Source: Planctomycetaceae bacterium
GTDB lineage: Bacteria > Planctomycetota > Planctomycetia > Pirellulales > Pirellulaceae
Length of the DNA stretch: 6,414 bases
Assembly: GCA_002702965.1 (NCBI GenBank)
Contig: PADE01000198.1
Span: 24,750 to 31,163, forward strand
Direction: 5' to 3'
The notes below the pieces were generated by a model. That model made no database searches and was not told the origin of the DNA. It was given only the letters and a program-made list of their open reading frames with translations. Of this stretch, positions 1-6,329 are shown piece by piece. A program made the translations under genes and the position numbers. Position 1 is the stretch's first letter, and every line of letters starts with the position of its first letter.

Positions 1-846
1 GTGATGGTGAATCGAATTTGGCAACATCTCACCGGAGTCGGCATTGTGTCGACTTCGGAGAACCTCGGCATGTCCGGTGACGCGCCGACACATCCTGAAC
101 TGCTGGATTGGATGGCTGCCGAGTTCGTCGAGAATGCGTGGCGCATCAAGCCGCTGATCAAGACGATCATGATGTCCACCGCCTACCGCCAAGCCTCACG
201 CCGCGAAGTGCTGGCGACGACCGACCCGAACCCGCGGGATATTGACCCGGAAAACCACCTGCTATGGAGGGCGCGGCTCCGGCGACTCGAATCGGAAGTC
301 ATACGCGATGCCATGCTCGCCGCTTCCGGCCGATTCGACGCAACCATGGGAGGTCAGCCCGTACCGTTGAAATACCGTCGGGACGGGGTGGCGAGTTTCG
401 ATCGGGAAAAACTCCCGACGCTTAGCTCGACGTGGCGACGCAGCGTCTACCTGTTTCAACGCCGCGTGTACCATTTGACGGTGCTGGGTGTGTTCGACCA
501 ACCGGTAATCGCCGGGAGCGTGTGTCGTCGAAACGCGTCGGCCGTGGCGCTGCAATCGCTGAGCATGATGAATGACGACTTGGCGCTGGAGCAAGCGGAG
601 CACTTTGCCGACCGCGTTTGGCACCAGGCGGGACCTTCGGCGGCCGAGCAAATCGAGCTGGCTTTTCGCGTTGCGCTATCGCGCCCGCCGGACACCCAGG
701 AAGTCCAATGGAGCTCCGAGCTGTTGCAACAACAAACAAATCGCTACCAGAGCGGCGGATCGTCCGCCGCCGAAGCGGCTCGCAAGGCGCTGATGCACTT
801 GTGTCGTGTGCTCTTTAATTCGAGCGAGTTCTTGTACGTTGAGTAA
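1..846 (+). CDS. PSD1 / DUF1553 domain protein, C-terminal part (5' truncated by window)
   Basis: This is the C-terminal part of a planctomycete PSD1 (DUF1553) protein. The frame is open from the first base and enters inside a conserved block (NRIWQHL at residues 4-10 of the visible part). The GTG at position 1 is therefore very probably an internal Val codon, with the true start upstream. Visible family blocks are GDxPTHPELLDW (26-37), the IK.LIKTIMMSTAYRQ stretch (about 52-64), DPENHLLWRARLRRLESEVIRDA (82-104) and the closing LCRVLFNSSEFLYVE at 267-281, which is the usual end of this family. In full-length members, planctomycete cytochrome c-like (PSCyt1) and DUF1549 (PSCyt2) domains precede DUF1553; here they would lie outside the window. 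Members are predicted to be exported, but their biochemical role is not established. The stop is TAA at 844-846, and the DUF1501 gene follows on the same strand after 66 bp, the standard pairing. Family assignment is secure; function is not. Confidence 0.93.
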   Translation: MMVNRIWQHLTGVGIVSTSENLGMSGDAPTHPELLDWMAAEFVENAWRIKPLIKTIMMSTAYRQASRREVLATTDPNPRDIDPENHLLWRARLRRLESEVIRDAMLAASGRFDATMGGQPVPLKYRRDGVASFDREKLPTLSSTWRRSVYLFQRRVYHLTVLGVFDQPVIAGSVCRRNASAVALQSLSMMNDDLALEQAEHFADRVWHQAGPSAAEQIELAFRVALSRPPDTQEVQWSSELLQQQTNRYQSGGSSAAEAARKALMHLCRVLFNSSEFLYVE

Positions 847-912
847 CGCGACGTTGAAACAGAGACGTTCGAATTCGAACCAATTTTTTCGCACTGCTTG
901 AGTGATGCAGAC

Positions 913-2361
913 ATGGACAGAAATCACATGCCGTTCTCACGCCGTCTGTTGTTGCAGCGCTCCGGATTGGGATTCGGCTCATTGGCATTGGCATCGCTGC
1001 TCGGGCGAGACGGTCTGTTAACCGCGCCCGCCACCGCAGGGGAGTCGAAACCACGGATCGACCTACTGCCCCGAGCCGGGCATTTCCCCGCTCAGGCCAA
1101 GAGCGTCATCATGCTGTTTCAGTCGGGCGCTCCAAGCCAGATGGACCTGTTCGACCCGAAGCCAGAACTTCGACGAAAGCACGGCAAAGATGTCGGGATC
1201 GAGAGCCTGCAGGGACGTGCACGTGAGCCGCTGATGGCCAGCCCGTTCCCATTTCGCCCGCACGGCGCGTCGGGTATCGAGTTCTCCTCATTGGTTCCAC
1301 ACCTGGCGTCGGTCGCCGACGACTTGTGTGTCATCCGCTCGATGCACACCTTCGATCCTTGTCACGCCGGTGCACCGCTGATATTCCTCACGGGCAAGCT
1401 CGCGTTCGGCCGGCCCACCTTGGGCACGTGGATTGGCTATGCGCTGGGAACCGAGAACCAGAACTTGCCAGCCTACGTGGTCCTGCACGATATCGAAGGG
1501 CATAACACGGCCGGAGCCGCGTTGTGGGACAACGGCTGGCTCCCCGCGCTGTACCGCGGCACGGAGTTTCGTCCCAAGGGATCGCCCGTGTTGAACCTGC
1601 ACGCTGCCCGGGAGTTACCAGCGGGGGCCGACCGAGACGATTTGCGACTGATCGGCCGGCTGAACCAGAGATACGCCCATCGCTACCCGCATGCATCGGA
1701 TCTGGAAACCCGCATTCGCAACTACGAACTGGCCGCGCGCATGCAGCTTGCTGCGGAGAAGAATCTGGACCTGTCGAGGGAAACCGCCGAAACCAAGAGG
1801 CTGTACGGCCTAGAGAATCCCGTTACCACTGAATACGGAACGCAGTGCTTGATGGCGCGTCGACTTGTCGAAGCCGGCGTTCGCTTTGTCCAAATCATGA
1901 ACAAGCCACACAACCCTTGGGATCACCATTCCAATCTTAAGACACGACTGCCCGAAACCTGCTCGGCTACCGACCAACCTTCCGCGGCACTCATCGCCGA
2001 CCTGAAGCGCCGCGGGCTGCTGGACGAGACGCTGGTCGTGTGGGCCGGCGAATTCGGACGTTTGCCAACTTCGCAGGGCGGCACGGGACGAGATCACAAT
2101 ATGCACGCCTTCACCGCGCTGGCCGCCGGTGGCGGCTTGAAGGCCGGCTACGTTCATGGAGCGACGGACGAGTTCGGGCACCGCGCCGAGGTCGACAAGA
2201 TGAGCGTCCTCGACCTGCTCGCCACGATTCTGCATCAAGTGGGCCTGGACCACACCCGGCTAACCTACAAACACAACAACCTAGAAGAATCGCTGACCGA
2301 TGCCCGCACGACCGAGGCTTCGATCGTCGGCGAACTGTTGCAGGGCCCGGTCTGGGCCTAA
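913..2361 (+). CDS. DUF1501 domain protein with twin-arginine signal
   Basis: A complete DUF1501 protein (482 residues from this start), in the alkaline-phosphatase/sulfatase-like fold group. Activity is undetermined for nearly all members. The N-terminus carries a Tat-type signal: S-R-R-L-L-L-Q at residues 9-15, a hydrophobic stretch (about 18-30) and a likely cleavage site after A-T-A (40-42). Export in folded form is therefore expected. Family blocks in order: HFPAQAKSVIMLFQSGAPSQ (57-76) running into MDLFDPKP (77-84), the SMHT and RPTLGTW blocks, AGVRFVQIMN (321-330), WDHH (336-339), WAGEFGRLP (377-385), GRDHN (392-396) and GGGLKAGYVHGATDEFGH (406-423). The His/Asp residues in WDHH and GRDHN are candidates for metal or active-site roles, by inference. 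The start is uncertain: in-frame TTG 898 and ATG 928 are alternatives, none has a clear Shine-Dalgarno, and all keep the Tat motif. The 66-bp gap after the DUF1553 gene suggests one operon. Confidence 0.95.
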   Translation: MDRNHMPFSRRLLLQRSGLGFGSLALASLLGRDGLLTAPATAGESKPRIDLLPRAGHFPAQAKSVIMLFQSGAPSQMDLFDPKPELRRKHGKDVGIESLQGRAREPLMASPFPFRPHGASGIEFSSLVPHLASVADDLCVIRSMHTFDPCHAGAPLIFLTGKLAFGRPTLGTWIGYALGTENQNLPAYVVLHDIEGHNTAGAALWDNGWLPALYRGTEFRPKGSPVLNLHAARELPAGADRDDLRLIGRLNQRYAHRYPHASDLETRIRNYELAARMQLAAEKNLDLSRETAETKRLYGLENPVTTEYGTQCLMARRLVEAGVRFVQIMNKPHNPWDHHSNLKTRLPETCSATDQPSAALIADLKRRGLLDETLVVWAGEFGRLPTSQGGTGRDHNMHAFTALAAGGGLKAGYVHGATDEFGHRAEVDKMSVLDLLATILHQVGLDHTRLTYKHNNLEESLTDARTTEASIVGELLQGPVWA

Positions 2362-2472
2362 TCGCGGAACGGCTGGCCTGGGTGTCAGGGGTCGCTACGT
2401 GTTCCGCCGCACAAGCGGTCTGGGTGAGGATTGAAGTTCTTACCTGTCCCCAGGAACATCGGAGGCCAGAAC

Positions 2473-2695
2473 ATGCTCATGACTTCCGCCTCAAAAAGTG
2501 GTGGACTAGGACTCGTCCTGGCAGGCGCAATACGGACTCGATTCCCGCTCCCGACGTGGGGCCGAGGCGGGGCTCGTGGCTGATCTCGCAGTTGGGCAGT
2601 GCTTTCTACAGTTCGGCGACACCTGCGTCGGTGATCCCGAGCCGGATTCAGGAGGCAACACCTCTTCGTCTGGCGCTACGCAGTTGAAGGCGTGA
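2473..2695 (+). pseudogene. Possible small or frameshift-decayed gene in the DUF1501-GH123 gap
   Basis: Weakly supported. ATG 2473 follows GGAGG (2461-2465) at 7 nt spacing, a better ribosome site than either neighbouring start offers except that of the GH123-like gene. Its frame gives 36 residues beginning MLMTSASKSGGLGLVLAGAI, a short hydrophobic, signal-like N-terminus, and stops at TGA 2581-2583. From 2510 to TGA 2693-2695 another frame is open. Its part from 2579 has coding-like bias by eye: 17 of 38 codons begin with G and 24 of 38 end in G or C. It encodes a Gly/Asp/Ser-rich tail including GDTCVGDPEPDSGG. A single shift between 2510 and 2580 would join the two into one protein of roughly 70 residues, ending directly at the terminator-like hairpin. 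I recognise no family. It may equally be chance, or a 36-codon small ORF on its own. Confidence 0.18.
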
Positions 2696-2719
2696 CGGGA
2701 CAGGGTGTCCTGTTTGTTT
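2694..2719 (+). terminator. Candidate intrinsic terminator downstream of DUF1501
   Basis: An inverted repeat pairs 2694-2702 (GACGGGACA) with 2706-2714 (TGTCCTGTT) around a three-base GGG loop. It forms nine pairs, of which seven are Watson-Crick and two are G-U. A T-rich tail follows immediately (TTGTTT at 2714-2719). This is the shape of a rho-independent terminator on the + strand. It lies 332 bp after the DUF1501 stop, leaving a long 3' region, and about 190 bp before the next gene's ribosome-binding site. It would therefore separate the PSD1/DUF1501 transcript from the GH123-like gene. The T tract is interrupted by G, so strength is uncertain. Confidence 0.42.
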
Positions 2720-2895
2720 CATGCCCCGTGGTTTGGTTATGCTCGGATGGGGTTTTCGAACAGCAGCCGTGTTTCGTCTTGGCTCGACGAGCTGTCAATT
2801 CTGTAAGTTGTGCATACTTGGGCGGGGCCTATTTCGAGCGGTACATTCACCCTCGGCATGCGGGTCGGGGACGATGCCTGTTCTCCCGCGGTAAC

Positions 2896-2901
2896 AAGGA
2901 G
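2896..2901 (+). promoter_or_regulatory. Ribosome-binding site AAGGAG fixing the start of the GH123-like gene
   Basis: AAGGAG lies 9 nt before ATG 2911 and 6 nt before the adjacent in-frame GTG 2908. It favours a start here over the far upstream in-frame GTG 2692. It also places a typical Sec signal peptide at the protein N-terminus. ATG versus GTG one codon apart cannot be settled from sequence; ATG is preferred. Confidence 0.65.
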
Positions 2902-2910
2902 ACAATCGTG

Positions 2911-5900
2911 ATGCAAGTTCGTCGTTTGGGGCTCGTTCGAACCCGAGAACAGCGGAGACGCTTGCTGCGTGTCGTGGCATGTGTTTCGTTTGCCGTTGCA
3001 GCGAATGTTCCGGCTCGCGCGGACTTGCTCTTCTATGCATCGTTCGATGAGACATTGAATGCCGACCTGGCCGGCGGATCACCGACCGGCGTTGTACGGC
3101 GCCGCGGATTAGCATTGGTGCCCGACGGCAAGTGGGGACGTGCAGTCCGTGGCCAGGCATCGAGCCAATTGGCCTATGACGTGGTCGGGAATCTTGGTCT
3201 GGACCGGGGCACGATCGAGTTCTTCGCCAAGTTCGAGCCGTTTGGTGAAGGGCAGTGGAAGTACAGCCTTGTTCATGTTTCTGGTGTTCAGGGGATGGAG
3301 CTGGGAGTGACCAGGCAAGGCCGGTCAGCAGGGATTGTACTTGGCTGGAAAATCGGTCGGCACACGTCGTGGGTCTCGAACGCGCAACGGTTTTTGTACT
3401 ACGGCACGTGGCAACATTACGCCATCACATGGGACCTCACGGCAGGCCTCGGCAAAGGAGTGTTCTCGGTTTTTGTCGGCGGAGCGCGCCGAATTCATGC
3501 CACCGATGTCGATCCGTTTGCCTGGTCACCGGATCAACTGTCGCCGGGCTCGTCTTACACCGGAGCGTCGATTGACGACCTGGCGATCTACGACGACGTC
3601 CGGTACGTCGAGGGTTTTCAGCCGCGGCAGAAACCACTCGCGAGGGTTGCATTCGCAGAGAAGCCCACCGGGAGAGGGACGTCATCATCGCCACAAAAAC
3701 CGTTCGGACAGCCGAGCCTGACAAACCCGGATTTTGAAGACTGGCAGGACGGCAAGCCGGTCGGGTGGAATCCCAACGGTAATACGGCTTTAGAGCGAGA
3801 CGAGAGCTACCGGTTTTCCGGAACGTCTTCTTTGGTGATTAAGACGGCGAAGTTCACCGAGGTCTACCCTCAACGGGGGATTACCTCCCAGCCGGTGGCA
3901 TTGGAACCCAACCGAAATCACCAACTCGGCGCCTGGGTCTCCACGCCGCAATCGTCGGTCGGGGACCTGCGGCTCGAGGTCCGTGCCTCCGACGGCAGAA
4001 CGGTCGGATCTTACAGTTCCGGCTGGTCCTCATCGCACGGGTGGCTTCCGATCAACGTGTCGTTTAGGACCAATGACAGCCGACAGTACACGGTCCACAT
4101 TTTTCTGCGCAGGCACAAGAACGATTTCTGGTCATTGATGTGGCTCGACAAGGTCCGTCTGGAGATGAACGGGGAATCCGATCCGGTGCTGTCCGAGGAC
4201 GACACGGCGCGGGGGTTCTACCTGTTCAGTCGGTCGGTGATGGAAACCAGCCGGTTCGAAAAGCGAATGCCCTCGCGTGGCGAGCGCATCGATCGATTGG
4301 CAATTCACATGAGCCGGGGAGAGTACGAACCGGCGTTTGTGGGGCTGCACGCGTTGCGGGGTCTGGAGGATGTTGATCTGCGTCTGACGGGTGACCTGAT
4401 CGGTCCGTCCGGCGCCAGGCTCAATTCCGCGGCGGCTTCCGTTCGTCGAGTGCAGGGCGCCCTTCTGCCGTTGACTCGCCCGCGCGGTGTGGACCGCCGC
4501 GAGATGCTGGCATGGTGGGTGACGATGAAGACCACTGCTCAAACCCTCCCCGGCAAATATGCCGGGACACTTCAGGTCACCGTGGCGGGCAAAGCGGTCG
4601 CAGAGATTCCGTTGCAGATCCATGTAATGGACGTGCTGCTTCCTGCTCCCAGAGCCGCATTCTTGGTTTATCACCATGAGGCGTACTTTGCCGATCAGTT
4701 TTTGACTCCAGAGCTGCGACGTGCCTATTACCGCGACATGGTCGCGCACGGGATGAATACGGTCACGGTCTACAACAACGCCGATGTCGATGGTAGCCGG
4801 ATCGATTTTGCCCATAACACCGGTTACACCGCCGATAATCCCCGTCATGCCTATGGGCTGGATACCACCATGCAGATGATCCGGGACAGTGGCCTGTGTC
4901 CGAGTGGCCAACCCGTCCTATGGCTGACGAACCGCCCGGGCGCTTATGGATGGGGCGGAGTACCAGAGACGACCCTCAAGGCAATGCTTGCTGAATGGCA
5001 CAAGCGAAAGTGGCCCGAACCGCTGTTTTACGCCACGGATGAACCGGGGGGGACCGGACCGCGTGCTGCAGCCGCCAAGAACATGTTGACAAAGATCAAG
5101 TCGTGGGGCCTGCCGGTCCGCACTACGACGGCAGGCCTGTCGCCGGAGGTGCTGGGCAAGTATTTCGATGTCTGGATCCAGGGAGAGGGCGCAGTCTCGC
5201 AGAAGACGGTTCAACAGGCCGAGGAACTCAACGCCGAGGTCTGGACCTACACTTGCCACGGCGTGAATCAAAATATGTCTTTTGCCCGCGCGCTATACGG
5301 TTTCTGGGCGGCCAAGACGGGCGTCAAAGGTGTGGCCTCTTGGGCCTACTACGACAACAAGCGCTGGACGGCCGATGATAACGGGAATGCCTATGGCGAT
5401 CCCTTTACCCGGCTCAGCCAAATTTGCGTGTCTCCGCAGGGGCCTATTCCCACATTGTCGTGGGAAGCCATTCGCGAGGGCGTTGACGATTACCGCTACC
5501 TGCAATACTTGCGCGATCTGCTCGTCAAAGCAGATGCGGTCGCCAAGACCCTCTCGGCCCGCAGTGAGGAATTCCTGACGAGAGACGGTCGCAAGACGAT
5601 CGACCAGCGCGAGTTGCAACGCAGATACAGGTCTGTGGAGCGGAATCCGCAGACCGCCGTGATCCGTTGGAAGGCCGACAATGCACAACAAGAGAAAGCA
5701 GAACGCGATTACCTCGTAGCCTGCAAGCTCGACGAAGCGTTCAAACTGGTCACGCGCGAAGTCGACGGGATGCTGCAAGCAATCCCCTTTGATGCCATGG
5801 CTACCCGACACACTTTGACCCAACTGGGCCGGTGGAGCACCTACGCACCACCGCTGGGGCCAATGACGGACGGCGAGAACCCACACACCACCACCGAAGA

Positions 5901-5979
5901 TCACCGCCGGCGGATAGTCAGTTACGTTCTGTTTCTGCAGAACGTCTTGAGCGGGCACCCTCTTGGAGACGGCGGATAG
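2911..5979 (+). CDS. Secreted GH123/DUF4091-type glycoside hydrolase with LamG-like and CBM_4_9-like domains
   Basis: A 1022-residue exported modular protein. Residues 1-37 form a Sec signal peptide: basic n-region to R20, hydrophobic 21-33, cleavage after A-R-A at 35-37. Residues 38 to about 236 resemble a LamG/concanavalin-A-like jelly roll (LLFYASFDE at the start, WQHYAITWD midway, IDDLAIYDD near the end). After a Pro/Ser-rich linker, residues 268-419 resemble CBM_4_9 (NPDFEDW opening, WLDKVRLE close). A beta-sandwich (about 436-578) leads into a TIM-barrel-like catalytic module from about 583. This contains YATDEPGG with the Asp710-Glu711 pair expected of GH123-type substrate-assisted catalysis, SWAYYD (810-815) and the DUF4091 signature WEAIREGVDDYRYL (851-864). 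Characterised GH123 enzymes are exo-beta-N-acetylgalactosaminidases, but DUF4091 relatives are diverse, so the substrate is inferred only loosely. Residues 868-1022 are a charged, probably helical tail I do not recognise. Start chosen from AAGGAG at 2896 and the signal peptide. Confidence 0.9.
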   Translation: MQVRRLGLVRTREQRRRLLRVVACVSFAVAANVPARADLLFYASFDETLNADLAGGSPTGVVRRRGLALVPDGKWGRAVRGQASSQLAYDVVGNLGLDRGTIEFFAKFEPFGEGQWKYSLVHVSGVQGMELGVTRQGRSAGIVLGWKIGRHTSWVSNAQRFLYYGTWQHYAITWDLTAGLGKGVFSVFVGGARRIHATDVDPFAWSPDQLSPGSSYTGASIDDLAIYDDVRYVEGFQPRQKPLARVAFAEKPTGRGTSSSPQKPFGQPSLTNPDFEDWQDGKPVGWNPNGNTALERDESYRFSGTSSLVIKTAKFTEVYPQRGITSQPVALEPNRNHQLGAWVSTPQSSVGDLRLEVRASDGRTVGSYSSGWSSSHGWLPINVSFRTNDSRQYTVHIFLRRHKNDFWSLMWLDKVRLEMNGESDPVLSEDDTARGFYLFSRSVMETSRFEKRMPSRGERIDRLAIHMSRGEYEPAFVGLHALRGLEDVDLRLTGDLIGPSGARLNSAAASVRRVQGALLPLTRPRGVDRREMLAWWVTMKTTAQTLPGKYAGTLQVTVAGKAVAEIPLQIHVMDVLLPAPRAAFLVYHHEAYFADQFLTPELRRAYYRDMVAHGMNTVTVYNNADVDGSRIDFAHNTGYTADNPRHAYGLDTTMQMIRDSGLCPSGQPVLWLTNRPGAYGWGGVPETTLKAMLAEWHKRKWPEPLFYATDEPGGTGPRAAAAKNMLTKIKSWGLPVRTTTAGLSPEVLGKYFDVWIQGEGAVSQKTVQQAEELNAEVWTYTCHGVNQNMSFARALYGFWAAKTGVKGVASWAYYDNKRWTADDNGNAYGDPFTRLSQICVSPQGPIPTLSWEAIREGVDDYRYLQYLRDLLVKADAVAKTLSARSEEFLTRDGRKTIDQRELQRRYRSVERNPQTAVIRWKADNAQQEKAERDYLVACKLDEAFKLVTREVDGMLQAIPFDAMATRHTLTQLGRWSTYAPPLGPMTDGENPHTTTEDHRRRIVSYVLFLQNVLSGHPLGDGG

Positions 5980-6329
5980 CGGCGGACCATTTGTATCGTC
6001 CACAACCACCACCCATCAGATTTCCAGGGCAATCGGTGGTGAACTCGGATCGCTTTGAGTGGAGGTTACTCCCGGGCCTGGGTGGAGCCGATCGAAAAAC
6101 CCGCGTTTCGACAAAATATTCCGGAGACGGCCTCCTCGATCCACAGTCTGACGACCCAGGTATCGGCAAGTGAGCCCGGCCGTTGCGCTTCAGATCGCGT
6201 TCACGCGGTCGCCGAAACGGTTCTCGCAGGCCCGCTTGAATCAACCTGCTTCTATCGACGAAACTAGCCAACGACCTCTATTCAGCGTCTGCTACGACAG
6301 ATTCAAATATACAGCATTGCCGAACATTG
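5980..6329. other. Intergenic region downstream of the GH123-like gene, no supported gene
   Basis: No recognisable gene or RNA. Open frames on both strands here give Arg/Pro/Ser-rich translations without family features or ribosome-binding sites. A 7-bp inverted repeat (CACCACC 6007-6013 with GGTGGTG 6035-6041, 21-nt loop) lies shortly after the stop but has no T tract. One + frame is open from GTG 6170 through to the right edge of the window, entering the tandem repeat. It has no Shine-Dalgarno and is discussed as a finding rather than called as a gene. The last 45 bp before the repeat are noticeably AT-richer than their surroundings. Confidence 0.6.

Larger units (their letters stand above)
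2362..2910. other. Intergenic region between DUF1501 and GH123-like genes
   Basis: About 550 bp with no convincing intact gene. From left to right it holds: a short hairpin CCTG-TCCC-CAGG (2443-2454); GGAGG at 2461-2465 placed 7 nt before ATG 2473, which opens a 36-codon frame; a coding-like fragment in another frame ending at TGA 2693-2695; a terminator-like hairpin at 2694-2714; and an untranslated leader ending in AAGGAG at 2896-2901. The frame of the downstream gene stays open back to GTG 2692. That stretch lacks a ribosome-binding site at its start, would run through the hairpin, and would bury the signal peptide, so it is treated as non-coding. No promoter hexamers could be called with confidence, and planctomycete promoters are poorly defined. 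Confidence 0.6.

Noticed and set aside
898..912. TTG 898 as start of the DUF1501 gene
   Set aside because: It is possible, but there is no Shine-Dalgarno and ATG 913 lies in frame five codons later with the Tat motif still near the N-terminus. The choice does not change the product.
2650..2655. AGGAGG as a ribosome-binding site
   Set aside because: It is a perfect Shine-Dalgarno match, but no ATG, GTG or TTG occurs at a suitable distance downstream.
2040..2687. Long + strand open frame overlapping the end of DUF1501
   Set aside because: Its first half is an out-of-frame shadow of the conserved DUF1501 C-terminus with an Arg-rich translation. Beyond that it shows no family features.
2671..2687. 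Sigma-54 promoter around TGGCGC...GTTGA
   Set aside because: The GG and GC elements are not at the required spacing.
2792..2835. Sigma-70-like promoter upstream of the GH123-like gene (CTGTCA/CATACT or TTGTGC/TATTTC)
   Set aside because: Each hexamer matches only three or four of six positions, and one pairing has a 15-bp spacer. This is no better than chance in this length of sequence.
2692..2910. N-terminal extension of the GH123-like protein from GTG 2692
   Set aside because: There is no ribosome-binding site before it, it crosses a terminator-like hairpin, and it would put 73 unrelated residues ahead of a clear Sec signal peptide. AAGGAG sits directly before GTG 2908/ATG 2911.
5293..6012. 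Long minus-strand open frame over the GH123-like C-terminus
   Set aside because: It is antisense to conserved GH123/DUF4091 motifs, shows no domain features, and is the kind of shadow ORF expected in high-GC DNA.
6007..6041. Terminator for the GH123-like gene
   Set aside because: The 7-bp stem has a 21-nt loop and no following T tract. It is too weak to call.
6092..6111. Inverted repeat TCGAAA / TTTCGA
   Set aside because: It is a six-base AT-rich stem with an 8-nt loop and no T tract on either side, and is likely fortuitous.
5918..6271. Minus-strand open frame (TTG start) in the right intergenic region
   Set aside because: Its translation is very Arg/Pro/Ser rich with no recognisable motif, it has a non-ATG start, and it overlaps the end of the GH123-like gene.
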